Assembly (NCBI GenBank): GCA_027006055.1
Contig: JALTKX010000208.1
Location: forward strand, 1-44,005
Reading direction: 5' to 3'
Origin: Calditrichia bacterium
GTDB lineage: Bacteria; Calditrichota; Calditrichia; Calditrichales; J004
Length of the DNA: 44,005 bases
The position numbers and the translations under genes were made by a program. The notes below the pieces were generated by a model. That model saw only the letters and a list, made by a program, of their open reading frames with translations, made no database searches and was not told where the DNA came from. Positions 25,862 to 35,909 of this stretch are shown here, piece by piece (positions within the stretch are counted from its first letter, which is position 1; each line of letters opens with the position of its first letter).

Positions 25862-26404
25862 ATGGCATTATCGGAAGTATTGCGCATCGGCGCGGGACAA
25901 ATAGAAGTAGACACTTATGGCGGCTCTTTCGGCACGCCGTTCGACATGGGTAAAACCAGCGAAGACGGCATTGCCATTGAGTATAGCGTTGACCTGAAAA
26001 AGGTGCCCAGCGCGCAGGATATCACCATCGAGGAAATCTTTATGATTGCCGAGGAGATGACCTGGAAATTTGCGCTAAAGGCCCACAAAATGGAAAACCT
26101 GGCTTACAGTTTCGGGCATCCGACCAGCGATGTGGTCGATAACAGCACGGCCAGCCCTAAAAACAAGGAACTGGTGTTCGGCGGGCGGCGGACGTTTACG
26201 CCCATGGCCATCCGCTTTAAAACGCTGCAACCGGATTCCACCACCCTGTATGATATCCTGTATCTGTACCGGGCGGTGTTTATCGCAGCTTACAACCAGA
26301 CCTTTACCATTAAGAACGAGCGCTATATCCCCATCGAGCTGCACGCCCTGGGCGACAGCGCCAACAGCGGTAAACTGGGCAAGTTCCAGAGCGAATACGT
26401 GTAA
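25862..26404 (+). CDS. Major tail tube protein (putative)
   Basis: 180 aa, immediately before the frameshifted chaperone pair. Confidence 0.6.
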   Translation: MALSEVLRIGAGQIEVDTYGGSFGTPFDMGKTSEDGIAIEYSVDLKKVPSAQDITIEEIFMIAEEMTWKFALKAHKMENLAYSFGHPTSDVVDNSTASPKNKELVFGGRRTFTPMAIRFKTLQPDSTTLYDILYLYRAVFIAAYNQTFTIKNERYIPIELHALGDSANSGKLGKFQSEYV

Positions 26405-26427
26405 GCCAAACCTGAAAGGAGAATGAC

Positions 26428-26856
26428 ATGGAAGAAGGCAAGGAATTCCGCATCGGCGGGAAGAAATATCGCACCCAGGAACTGACCATTGAGCAGGATG
26501 AACTGCTGATGGATGTGCTGAAGGATGTGCTGAAGGATATTAACCTGGACAAAATGATAGATACGGATGTGACGGTAATCTTCCGGGCCATCGCCCAAAA
26601 GCGGCTATTGCGCCGGGCGCTGAGCATTATTCTGATACCGGTTAATTCCGAATTCAGCGCCAAGAAGCTGAAAGAGGTGGAGCATGATATGGCCAAATGT
26701 TCCAACAGCATCGCGCTGGAGGCGCTTAAGGATTTTTTGCAACTAAACGCCGGGTGGGTCGATTTGTTGATAGACACTTTCCCGCAACTTCCGGAGGTGG
26801 GCAAAGAGATGGCCAAACTGGCGCCGGAGACGAGCGATACAGCCGAACCCAACTGA
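26428..26856 (+). CDS. Tail assembly chaperone, short form
   Basis: 142 aa, between tail tube and tape measure. Confidence 0.65.
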   Translation: MEEGKEFRIGGKKYRTQELTIEQDELLMDVLKDVLKDINLDKMIDTDVTVIFRAIAQKRLLRRALSIILIPVNSEFSAKKLKEVEHDMAKCSNSIALEALKDFLQLNAGWVDLLIDTFPQLPEVGKEMAKLAPETSDTAEPN

Positions 26857-27164
26857 TCTATCTGCTATGCAACGGTGATATCGGCCGCCGCCATGAGGCG
26901 CGAAAAATGCCCCTGATGGAAGCGGTAATGTGGCTGGCCTGTCGCTTTGAGGAAGAAGAACGTCACGACCGGTTCCAGGCGGCGGTGCACGGCGCGGAGA
27001 TGAAGAAAAGTAAAGGCGGCCATCCGCCAAAAAAGGCCGGGCTCAGGGATATGATGGGCATGCTGCAGAACGCCAGCCGGGGTCAAACGGGCATTGGCGT
27101 GGAGCGGGTGAAAGTGAGTCCGGAGGAACTGGCCCGGAGACGACAAATGAACAATGACAAATGA
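26733..27164 (+). CDS. -1 frame extension of the tail assembly chaperone (frameshift product)
   Basis: In-phase slippery T_TTT_TTG at 26733-26739; the -1 frame is open from there to 27164. Confidence 0.6.
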   Translation, partial: FFATKRRVGRFVDRHFPATSGGGQRDGQTGAGDERYSRTQLIYLLCNGDIGRRHEARKMPLMEAVMWLACRFEEEERHDRFQAAVHGAEMKKSKGGHPPKKAGLRDMMGMLQNASRGQTGIGVERVKVSPEELARRRQMNNDK

Positions 27165-27171
27165 ACAATGA

Positions 27172-27186
27172 CCCGCCTGAGGCGGG
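27172..27186. repeat. Hairpin CCCGCC-TGA-GGCGGG with adjacent repeated ACAAATGA/AACAATGA motifs
   Basis: Read directly. Confidence 0.6.
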
Positions 27187-27212
27187 GGCAGGCAAATGAC
27201 AAAGGAGGTCTG

Positions 27213-27413
27213 ATGGATCTGGATAATATTTTTAAGTATCACCCGCCCAAGGGCGACCAGCCCGAACGGTATGAGAAGATACGCGCGGCGGCAAAAGAGT
27301 TTGCCGAAGTGATTAACGCCTGTTGTCCGGACAGCGCGGACAAAACGGCAGCCATTCGCAAATTGCGTGAAGCGGTTATGACGGCCAATGCCAGCATAGC
27401 CCTTAACGAGTAA
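27213..27413 (+). CDS. acb2-like: Acb2/Tad1-hairpin-family protein (putative cyclic-nucleotide sponge, anti-CBASS/Thoeris)
   Basis: 66 aa MDLDNIFKYHPPKGDQPERYEKIRAAAKEFAEVINACCPDSADKTAAIRKLREAVMTANASIALNE; fits the recalled Acb2 pattern 'HPP..Q..RYE.IR...K..A..I...CP.S.....A...L..AVM.ANA.IA'. SD AAAGGAGG. Confidence 0.75.
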   Translation: MDLDNIFKYHPPKGDQPERYEKIRAAAKEFAEVINACCPDSADKTAAIRKLREAVMTANASIALNE

Positions 27414-27515
27414 CAGGACCGGAAATCCTGAAAAGCGATGAAGCACGGGGAGCGTAACGAGCCGTGTGGAGCAAGATGACAACGGGGAACAGCGTGGGTA
27501 CGACACGGCTGTTCC
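27414..27515 (+). ncRNA. Cluster of three consecutive stem-loops (structured intergenic RNA or attenuator)
   Basis: CAGGA-ccggaaa-TCCTG; CACGG-N13-CCGTG; GGAACAGC...GCTGTTCC followed by ATTTTAT. Confidence 0.35.
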
Positions 27516-27543
27516 ATTTTATCAGACTTAAAAAGGAGGCCTT

Positions 27544-27870
27544 ATGTTTTTGGGCATACGATATAATGTTTGGCATGGCATATTGGTTCAGCCGGTTGTG
27601 GCTGTTGTTTTTGTTCTTGTTTGGTATCCCCTGAGCGGCTATGTGCCCGCGCCCTGGTTGTTTTTACTGGCCTGGGTTTTAGGCATGTTTGTGGCGCATC
27701 ATCTGCAATCGTGGAACGAGGCGCGCCAGGCGATTGATCCGAAAGTGGAAGCCAGATACGGCAGTTATCCGGGTTTTCAGGATAACAGCCGGGATGACTG
27801 GCGCTGGTTTTGGCGCGGCATCCTGGTAAGCTGGGTTCTTCCCATCCTCATCATTATACAGTGGGGATAG
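27544..27870 (+). CDS. Multi-pass membrane protein (possible holin)
   Basis: 108 aa, about three TM segments. Confidence 0.5.
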   Translation: MFLGIRYNVWHGILVQPVVAVVFVLVWYPLSGYVPAPWLFLLAWVLGMFVAHHLQSWNEARQAIDPKVEARYGSYPGFQDNSRDDWRWFWRGILVSWVLPILIIIQWG

Positions 27871-27873
27871 AAC

Positions 27874-30474
27874 ATGACCGTAGGTGAGTTGGTAGCCCGG
27901 TTGCGGATAAAGGGCGGCGAAGAGTTTGTCCGTAAATTCAAAAGTATAAGCGACCGGTCAAAAAAAGCGGTTGACAACCTGAAAAAAAGCTGGTTGGGGC
28001 TTTCGGTAAAAATCACCGGCGCATCTTATGCCGTTGACCGGTTTGTTTCTTCTTACGCCAATTTCGATAACAGCATCCGGGAAATAGGCACATTGCTGGA
28101 CAATGTAACCGAGCGTTCCATTGTGCGCATGGGACGCCAGGTGAAAAAAATGGCTATCGAGTACGGCCAGTCGCTGGTGTCCATGGCCAAGGCCCGTTAT
28201 GATATTATCAGCGCCGGGTTCAAGAGGATGGCCGGATCGATGAAGGTGCTGGCGGCCTCGGCCAAGCTGGCCATCGGCGGCGTCTCCACCGTGGCGCAAA
28301 CCGCCCTTTCGCTCACCAAAACACTTAACTCCTTCCGCCTGGGCGCGGATAAAGCCGGTATGGCGGCGGACATTATGTTCACCACCGTGCGGTTGGGACA
28401 AACCACCATTGATCAACTTGTAGGGGTGCTGGGCAACGTGACCGCCATCGCCCATAAGGCCCGCCTGGGCCTGCTCGGCCTGGGCGCGTCCATGGCCGTA
28501 TTGACCGCGGGCGGACTGTCCACGGAAACCTCGGCCATATCCCTGCGCGGGGCATTGCTGGCGATCAGCGCCCCCTCCGAGAGCGCGGCCAAGGCCATGC
28601 GCGAGGCCGGAATTGAAGTGCGCTATCTGAACGACGGCACCCTGGACATTGTGGAAACCATGCGCCAGTTCCAGGGCATTGATCTGAAAACCCTGAGCAA
28701 GTTTATCCCCGACGTGCGGGCGGCCAATGCCGTGGCTATTATGTCCGACAATGTGGATAAGCTGGCGGAAGCGATCCGGGAGATGCGCAACTCATCCGGG
28801 GCGGCCGACCGGGCATTCCAGAAGATGGCCAAGGGCGCCAAGTTCCGCATCGATCAGATCAAGACCAAGTTTAGTGCCGCTTTTACGGAGATTGGTAAAG
28901 GGCTGCTACCTTTATATGAAGTTGCCTTAGCCTTTTTAGAGGTGTTTGCAGATCTGCCCGAAACATTAAAGGTGGTCGTAGTTAATGTTGCCGCGTTGAC
29001 CGTAGCTTTTACCGCCCTAAGAACCATACTTATAGCCGTGGGCATAGCCACCGGGCCGATCGGCTGGATCGTTGCCGGAGCAACAATTCTTGCCGGAGTT
29101 CTGGGGGTAATGAGTTCGGAAACAGATAAAGCCGCGGAGTCCATGGATAAACTGTCCGACGCCAATGAACGCATGGCGCGCTCCCTGAAAAAGATAGGCG
29201 AGGAAACAAAAAAAGAAGCCGTAGGGATGACCATTGAAGAGCTGCAGGCCAAGCAAAAGGCCATTATTGACATAATAGATAAACAAGCGCGCATTCAGGA
29301 AAATACAAGAGCGCGGATGAAAAATGCCGCTACGGATAACAGTAAAAAGTTTTATGAAAAAGCCATCCAGGCCGGGGAAAATTATATAGCATTAAAGCGC
29401 CGGGAATTAAGCGAAATCACGCAAATACTTAATGACCGTAAACAGCGGCTAAAAAAAGAACAGGAAGAAGAGACCGGACAGGAGCAGGAATTTCTTAACC
29501 GGCAAAAGGAATTGCAGTTCCAGTTCGGGGAAATTTCCCTGCGGGAATACACGGATTATCTGCGCTCCCGGCTGTCCGCGCTGGACAAACACAGCACGGA
29601 ATATCTGGATATCTATTATGAGATTAAGCGGCTGGAGAAAGAGGCGGATGACGCGGCCCTGCGGGATAAGGAAGAGTCGGAAAGCCGCCGTCTGCAATTG
29701 GAGCGCGCCTGGATGGCCCAGCGCTTTTCCCTGGGGAAGATCGGCAGCGATCAGTATCTGAACTTTTTAAGGGAGCGGCTGTCGCAGACGGAAAGATTCT
29801 CCGCCGAGTACCTGGCATTGTGGGGAGAAATACAGCGCATTGAGCAAAGCCGGACAAAACAGCATTTGGATAACCTGCGCAATATGTACCGGCAAACAGC
29901 CGGTGAAATCCGGGGCGCGGTAGGCAATATACTGGGAGCCATGCTTAATGATATCCGGGATAAAACGCAGGGCATGCGTAACTTCTGGAAAACATTGTTG
30001 GTGGAGATACTGGATTATATCGAGCGAAAATTCGTGCTGGCCAAGCTCAACAGCCTGATTGAGGCGGCGCTGACGGGCGGTGCATCCCTGGCCAAGGATA
30101 TTCCCCTATTGGCCACGGCGGCCGGGGCGCTGGAAGCGGCCAAGGCGTTTATTTCCAGCTATGCCGAGGGGGGCGTGGTAACCCGTCCTACCCTGGCGTT
30201 GTTGGGCGACCGGGTGATAGCCGGCCGGGTAGAGCCAGAGATCGTGGCCCCACAACAGAAGTTTGAACAGTTTGCCAGCCGGTTGCTGGGCACGGGCGCG
30301 ACCGAGGGGTCAACCCGACGGACGGAAGTGATTGTGAACCAGAATTTCAACACGCCGCTACAGGATAAGCGCATGGCGCAGAAAATGACGGATGAGGTTT
30401 TGCGGCCGCAGATGACGCGGGCGCTGAAACGGGGCGGCCGGTTCATTAACAGGGATCCTTTTACGGAGCGATAA
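27874..30474 (+). CDS. Tail tape measure protein
   Basis: 866 aa; N-terminal 'VGELVARLRIKGGEEFVRKF', long helices, hydrophobic segments, C-terminal 'SYAEGGVVTRPTLALLGDRV'. Confidence 0.85.
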   Translation: MTVGELVARLRIKGGEEFVRKFKSISDRSKKAVDNLKKSWLGLSVKITGASYAVDRFVSSYANFDNSIREIGTLLDNVTERSIVRMGRQVKKMAIEYGQSLVSMAKARYDIISAGFKRMAGSMKVLAASAKLAIGGVSTVAQTALSLTKTLNSFRLGADKAGMAADIMFTTVRLGQTTIDQLVGVLGNVTAIAHKARLGLLGLGASMAVLTAGGLSTETSAISLRGALLAISAPSESAAKAMREAGIEVRYLNDGTLDIVETMRQFQGIDLKTLSKFIPDVRAANAVAIMSDNVDKLAEAIREMRNSSGAADRAFQKMAKGAKFRIDQIKTKFSAAFTEIGKGLLPLYEVALAFLEVFADLPETLKVVVVNVAALTVAFTALRTILIAVGIATGPIGWIVAGATILAGVLGVMSSETDKAAESMDKLSDANERMARSLKKIGEETKKEAVGMTIEELQAKQKAIIDIIDKQARIQENTRARMKNAATDNSKKFYEKAIQAGENYIALKRRELSEITQILNDRKQRLKKEQEEETGQEQEFLNRQKELQFQFGEISLREYTDYLRSRLSALDKHSTEYLDIYYEIKRLEKEADDAALRDKEESESRRLQLERAWMAQRFSLGKIGSDQYLNFLRERLSQTERFSAEYLALWGEIQRIEQSRTKQHLDNLRNMYRQTAGEIRGAVGNILGAMLNDIRDKTQGMRNFWKTLLVEILDYIERKFVLAKLNSLIEAALTGGASLAKDIPLLATAAGALEAAKAFISSYAEGGVVTRPTLALLGDRVIAGRVEPEIVAPQQKFEQFASRLLGTGATEGSTRRTEVIVNQNFNTPLQDKRMAQKMTDEVLRPQMTRALKRGGRFINRDPFTER

Positions 30475-30475
30475 A

Positions 30476-30712
30476 ATGCGACGCATTAAACAGTATATTA
30501 ACTGGTTTTTTTTGAGGACAATTTTAATTTTAACGTTGGTGTTCTATCCGGTTTTATTTCTGGCAATGTGCTTTTTACAGCCCTTAAAAAATTACTTTAT
30601 TGAAGTTTGGGACAATATAACAAGTAATGTACCGGCTGCATTTATGAAGGATTATGTCAGATTATGGAAAAAAGCTCCAACAATAAAAAAGATACGACAG
30701 GAGGCGGAATGA
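30476..30712 (+). CDS. Small membrane protein
   Basis: 78 aa, TM 'FFLRTILILTLVFYPVLFLAMCFL'. Confidence 0.45.
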   Translation: MRRIKQYINWFFLRTILILTLVFYPVLFLAMCFLQPLKNYFIEVWDNITSNVPAAFMKDYVRLWKKAPTIKKIRQEAE

Positions 30713-31161
30713 AGCGTATTATAGTCATTTTAATGGTATTGGCAGGATTTGCCTGGGCCCAGCAGCATGATAATCATCTGGGATCGTCATCCGCGCCGAC
30801 GGATTCCCTGCGGGACGGAACGACGACCATTACCGGCAGCGTGGTATGGTACCGCAATGCGGCACAAACGGACGGTTCGCTGACCCTGTCGGTGCATCTG
30901 ACACAGGTGGCGGGCAGCTTTACCACGGTAACGCCCTACGTGCGTATTTTTACCAAACCCAACGACACCTCATCCTACTCGCAATGGTACGCGCTTACCG
31001 ATATCACGGCCATCCCCTCGGACGCCAATGAAGCCGTGGTGTACTGTGTAAGCTGCGAAAGCTGGTGGACTTATAACTATGGTTACCAGGTTAAGTATGT
31101 GACCGGCGCCGGAACGGGAAACTGGCGCGTTGATGTGGAAAGTTGGGGTATGGCCAAGTAG
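30709..31161 (+). CDS. Predicted exported protein (Sec signal peptide) in tail operon
   Basis: Start MKRIIVILMVLAGFAWA|QQHDNHL with SD GGAGG. Confidence 0.65.
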   Translation: MKRIIVILMVLAGFAWAQQHDNHLGSSSAPTDSLRDGTTTITGSVVWYRNAAQTDGSLTLSVHLTQVAGSFTTVTPYVRIFTKPNDTSSYSQWYALTDITAIPSDANEAVVYCVSCESWWTYNYGYQVKYVTGAGTGNWRVDVESWGMAK

Positions 31162-31188
31162 CCAAAAAAACAAGGATAAGGAGCGATT

Positions 31189-31662
31189 ATGGGGGAATTT
31201 GACGAGGCGATCCGAAAAGTGATGCTTCATGAAGGCGGTTATGTAAATGATCCGGACGATCCGGGCGGGGAAACCAAGTTCGGCATCTCTAAACGGCAGT
31301 ATCCGGATTTGGATATCAGGGGGCTTACGCCGCAGGCGGCCAGGGAGATTTACTATCACGATTATTGGTATCCGCTAAAGGGCTTTGCCTTTGGCCAGGA
31401 CTTTGCCATGATCCTATTGGACACGGCCGTGAATATCGGCGTAAAACGCACCATAAAAATGGCGCAAAAAATAGCAGGCGTTGAAGAGGATGGCATCCTG
31501 GGCCCGATAACTTTGAACGCCCTGCGCGATCTTCCGGAAGAGCGGCTTATACTGCGCTTTGTACTGGCGCGCATCCGCTTTTATATCAGTCTGGTTAAGC
31601 GCAAGCCCAAAATGAGAAAGTTTTTTTTCGGTTGGATATCGAGGACCATTGACTATTTATGA
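31189..31662 (+). CDS. GH108-family endolysin (N-acetylmuramidase)
   Basis: 157 aa; 'VMLHEGGYVNDPDDPGGETKFGISKRQYPDLDIRGLTPQAAREIYYHDYW'. Confidence 0.88.
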   Translation: MGEFDEAIRKVMLHEGGYVNDPDDPGGETKFGISKRQYPDLDIRGLTPQAAREIYYHDYWYPLKGFAFGQDFAMILLDTAVNIGVKRTIKMAQKIAGVEEDGILGPITLNALRDLPEERLILRFVLARIRFYISLVKRKPKMRKFFFGWISRTIDYL

Positions 31663-34600
31663 AAAGTTTTAGCGATCCGAATACAACCATCCAGCAGGAG
31701 CGCATTAAAAACGCGCAGTTTATCATCAAAGTTGAGCTGTTTCGTCAGCATGGCGGGGCTGTTACGTCCGTGGATACCACCGCCAAAACCGTTACTGTTT
31801 CCGGAGACGCCTCTTCTCTTTTTCCCGCTCCGTCCACGATGCTTGTTCCCCTGTTCGATTTTGACACATTATACGCTGTAAGCGCGGTTACATATGACAG
31901 CGGCGCCGATACCACGACGCTTACCCTTGGCAGTGCTCCGGACGCGGCCATGGTCGGATTGCATATTGCCCGGCGTTACATCGTCAGCTATGGCGACACG
32001 GAACGACTGATAGAGCTGTCTCCCATCCGCTTTACCACGGAGGGCGAAACACTTAACGAATTTCTGGCGGATGACGTGACACTGTTGTTTGATAACGGTG
32101 ACGGCTTTTTCAGCAACCGCAACGGCAGCGGCATCTTTGACAACACCGATATTTTCTGGCTGCGCATTTTGAAAGGCTATAAGTATGCCAGCGATCGCGT
32201 TGTGTTCTATGGCGGCCTGGTGGATGGCGACAGCCTGATAGCCGATGGCGCGGCCAAGACCTTTGAGCTGACGGCCTACGGCCACCTTAAGGAGCTGGAA
32301 CGCTATCCCGGATATCTGCTAAGCGAACAGAACGGATCCTTTGTACGGATTAACGGCCTGACCATCGAGCGCCTTGAAGCGGGCGGTTCCGTGCGCGAGG
32401 GCGTTAAACCGGTGAACTATACGGCCTTTGCCGCCTCGCGTCTTTCCGGGGTGACGATCCAACAGGTGAGCAATGACCTTAGCGCCGGTCTTAAGGTACT
32501 GGAGTTTCGCTATCCGAATTATTTCCGCTTTGACCGGGGGGCGTGGGTGACGATATCCTCCACATCGGATGTTGACGCGGACGGCAATCAGAAACTGTAC
32601 GCCAGGGGGGGCAGCGGCAACAGCAAGTATATTCTGTGTAATTTCGGCAGCAGTTCGGGGCTTAATGAATTTCCTACCCGGGACACGTTAATTTTCCTGC
32701 ATATTGACGGACTATTATCCAAACAGCTAAAGGCCCGCGGCGAGATGCTTTTGCGCTTTGACGACGGCGACGAGCTGGCCATCTCGCCCTGGTTCCAGCG
32801 GGCCCTGGTATATGACGCCGGTGCGGGCACCTATACGGATGCGGCGGACAAACTGGCCTCTCCGGGAGAGGATGCCCTGACCATACTGGCGGCCACGGCC
32901 GACCGGTTGATCATTGTCAGTCCTAACCGTTTTTGGGGCATGGAGCTTTTTTTTGAAACGCCTTATGCCAGTGATCCGGGAATAGAAATCCGCTACAGCG
33001 TAGGTGGAGAAACCTTTTCGGCGGCGATGACGTCCGGGAACAACGGCCTGAGCGACGGCACGTCCGGGTTTACGCAGGACGGCCTGATCACCTGGAACAC
33101 GGCGGACGGCTGGCGGGATAATGTACTGATTGTGTCGACCTCGGAGGAGTATCACGGTTTTATGATTGAGATCCGGCGCACGGGTGGCAGCGGCGGTTGC
33201 GTGCTGGACGAGTTAAGGCATACCCTGCGTGCGCGGGGCAAGGACGGCGATTTCCTGCGTCTGCGCCTGAATCCGGAGAATCTGCAGCGGGAAACGACGG
33301 ACGACGCGGTGATCGTGCGCAAGGACGATTCCGGGAATTATATTGCCGCCACCTGGTATCAGAATGTTGCATTAACCTATATAATGAACCTGATGCTGAG
33401 CGCGGCACAGTACAGCGCGGCCAAGCAGGATATCGATGCCATGAAACTAACCGGCAATACGGCAAAAATCAGCGTTTACGGACGGGCGCCCCGGTATAAT
33501 TACGGTAAGAAACCCACGGCATTGGCTTGGGATAGTCCGTATCTATATATCGGCGTGCAGAATGAGCTTTGGCGGGTTAAGGAAGACGGCGCTTTTGAAC
33601 ACCTGGCCACTTTCCGGCCCACGGGCGTCGCGACCATCGATTATCAGGAGATTATACGCATTACCGTAAGCGGAAGCACCGTGTCGTGCTGGATGCGCGG
33701 GCGTTATGGGGATTATAATTACAATAAAACAGAGACAACTTTTGCCCTGTATATTTATGATACATCGACGGGAGCAATAACGGAGCAAAAGGATACGGTC
33801 ACCAGTTGTGAGGTGTATTTCCGTGCAGGGCGGGCGTATGAGAACACAGTAACGTCCACCGGGTCCACAACTTACAATCACCGCCATATCGGTCAGTTAG
33901 GAGGTCTTAAACCGGGCTTTGAGGATTGCGGAGAGAATGTGATTATCCCCTTTGAACAGCTTATCACCACGCGCACGCGCTATGTGACGGATAATAATTT
34001 GTACAATATGCCATCTTTGACCGGTTCCAAAATAGAAAGCGTTGCCTTTACTTTTCCCTTTTCCGGGGGCACACCCGATAAGGATTATTTTAACAGCAAA
34101 ATTGCTTTTTATGGTTTAGAAGGGCCGGAAGTAACCGACGTGGCTGATCCGGAAAATGACATTCCTAAAATAGGTATGCGCTTTTCCTTTAACCAACAGG
34201 GGGTACTGCTGCATGATACGGCCACAGGCAGTCTTTATTACTTTACAAACAGCGATGACGGTATATCTTACTGGAGCCTTAAGCAGATGGGAGGGTCCGG
34301 TAACCTGGTGAATTGCCGGGTGTTCCGCAGTAATCATCTGCCCGCCTGTGGAGACCTGGGAAACGGCTACCTGTTTTTGGGCGCAACCCATTGGGATGAC
34401 CGGGCGGATAATCTTTCCAACAGCTATCTGAGTCGTTATAAACAGGATGGCAAGGCCGCGGATTGGACAAAGGCTTTTTATTATGATGGCGCTAATTATT
34501 CGGATATTACCTCTGTATTGAATAATGGCACTGCTGTTTTACAAATTGAAGGCTCGCGCGCCTTTTATATAGCGTCCGAGCATAAGTTTGCCTCGCTGTA

Positions 34601-35909
34601 TATTACTCTGACAAGCATAACATTATCGGCAACGGCCGTCCTGGAGTATTGGGATGGCTCGGCCTGGCAAAGCCTGACCATACAGGATGCCACAAGCAAC
34701 CTGACCGCTAACGGACATATAACATTCATGCCTCCCGACGGTTGGGCGCCATCGGTATTCGACACGATGATGGGGGTGAGCAAGGACAGCACGGCGCGTT
34801 TTTGGATACGGCTGCGGCTTTCCAGTTACACTTCCGGCAGTTCCAATGTTAACCTGCTGTATAACGCCTGGTCTTTTATTTGGGACGCGGCACGGGACAA
34901 CAGCGGCACCTACGATAGCTGCAGTCCGATTTGGATGTGCTATAATAGCAACGAGGATGCCCTGCACGGCTGCCTGTTTGACCGGGACGAAAACAGCCCT
35001 ACCGGTTTTGAGTATCTTTATTTTGTTTACGACCTCTCCGGAGGACAGCTTTATGTAAGCCAGACGGGCGCGAATTTTACGTATAATCCGGCCCTGCAAA
35101 TTAAGGATATGGTTTATAACAGCTACGATCAAAAGGTTTATGCCGTGGCGGAGGATATACGTTACCGGGAGGAACCGGCCTTTCTGTTATCCGCCGTATT
35201 TAGCGGGGGAACCATTACGCTGACGCGGGAGAGTGAAATCGTGGCCGGGGAGTGGGGATCGTCCATTCCCCTGGCTTTGCGTGCCTCGGACGGGACGCTT
35301 TACGGCATTACTCGCGGAGACAAATATTATCTATGGCAATATGGCACAGCGTTTTATCCCCGGATTTTACTGGCGGATTTCAGTGATATGACATTCCGGG
35401 AGATCGGCGCGGAGGCGGCGCGGGTGCTATCCCAGGTGTTTACGGTGCGCAGCAACCGCAAAGCGCTGTTGTATGAACGCACCAATTATGACGGGGAGAA
35501 AAGCTTGTATGCTTACGCTCATATCGCCGACCTGAAACCGGTGCAACGCTATGCACATGTTTATGACGGCATTGAGGTGGATTGGGAAGATCCTTTTAGC
35601 GGTGACAGCGGCACGGAGAGTTACGGCACGTTTGGCTGGATGCGCAAGACGTTGAAAATATCCGGGAAGTTTATCCAAAGCAGATACCTGGCTGCGGCCG
35701 TGTCGGAGAAGTTCGGTAGTTATTTTTTGACGAAGCGGGAAATGGTTGAACTGGAAAGTACGGCGCTGATCCAGGCGGAAGAGCGGGACCGGATAAAACT
35801 GATTGTCAGCAGCGGGCAGTATGATATTGACCGCAGTACGCGTTGGATTTTGACGGATATCGAATTTGATCCGGAGACGCTGGTAATGAAATTGAAGGGA
35901 GTCAATTAG
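31659..35909 (+). CDS. Large tail/baseplate protein
   Basis: 1416 aa beta-rich protein downstream of tape measure; stop overlaps next start. Confidence 0.65.
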   Translation: MKSFSDPNTTIQQERIKNAQFIIKVELFRQHGGAVTSVDTTAKTVTVSGDASSLFPAPSTMLVPLFDFDTLYAVSAVTYDSGADTTTLTLGSAPDAAMVGLHIARRYIVSYGDTERLIELSPIRFTTEGETLNEFLADDVTLLFDNGDGFFSNRNGSGIFDNTDIFWLRILKGYKYASDRVVFYGGLVDGDSLIADGAAKTFELTAYGHLKELERYPGYLLSEQNGSFVRINGLTIERLEAGGSVREGVKPVNYTAFAASRLSGVTIQQVSNDLSAGLKVLEFRYPNYFRFDRGAWVTISSTSDVDADGNQKLYARGGSGNSKYILCNFGSSSGLNEFPTRDTLIFLHIDGLLSKQLKARGEMLLRFDDGDELAISPWFQRALVYDAGAGTYTDAADKLASPGEDALTILAATADRLIIVSPNRFWGMELFFETPYASDPGIEIRYSVGGETFSAAMTSGNNGLSDGTSGFTQDGLITWNTADGWRDNVLIVSTSEEYHGFMIEIRRTGGSGGCVLDELRHTLRARGKDGDFLRLRLNPENLQRETTDDAVIVRKDDSGNYIAATWYQNVALTYIMNLMLSAAQYSAAKQDIDAMKLTGNTAKISVYGRAPRYNYGKKPTALAWDSPYLYIGVQNELWRVKEDGAFEHLATFRPTGVATIDYQEIIRITVSGSTVSCWMRGRYGDYNYNKTETTFALYIYDTSTGAITEQKDTVTSCEVYFRAGRAYENTVTSTGSTTYNHRHIGQLGGLKPGFEDCGENVIIPFEQLITTRTRYVTDNNLYNMPSLTGSKIESVAFTFPFSGGTPDKDYFNSKIAFYGLEGPEVTDVADPENDIPKIGMRFSFNQQGVLLHDTATGSLYYFTNSDDGISYWSLKQMGGSGNLVNCRVFRSNHLPACGDLGNGYLFLGATHWDDRADNLSNSYLSRYKQDGKAADWTKAFYYDGANYSDITSVLNNGTAVLQIEGSRAFYIASEHKFASLYITLTSITLSATAVLEYWDGSAWQSLTIQDATSNLTANGHITFMPPDGWAPSVFDTMMGVSKDSTARFWIRLRLSSYTSGSSNVNLLYNAWSFIWDAARDNSGTYDSCSPIWMCYNSNEDALHGCLFDRDENSPTGFEYLYFVYDLSGGQLYVSQTGANFTYNPALQIKDMVYNSYDQKVYAVAEDIRYREEPAFLLSAVFSGGTITLTRESEIVAGEWGSSIPLALRASDGTLYGITRGDKYYLWQYGTAFYPRILLADFSDMTFREIGAEAARVLSQVFTVRSNRKALLYERTNYDGEKSLYAYAHIADLKPVQRYAHVYDGIEVDWEDPFSGDSGTESYGTFGWMRKTLKISGKFIQSRYLAAAVSEKFGSYFLTKREMVELESTALIQAEERDRIKLIVSSGQYDIDRSTRWILTDIEFDPETLVMKLKGVN

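Noticed and set aside
27414-27515. Possible group II intron domain V (GAGCCGTGTG string)
   Set aside because: No matching tetraloop/distal strand, no reverse transcriptase and no intron boundaries.
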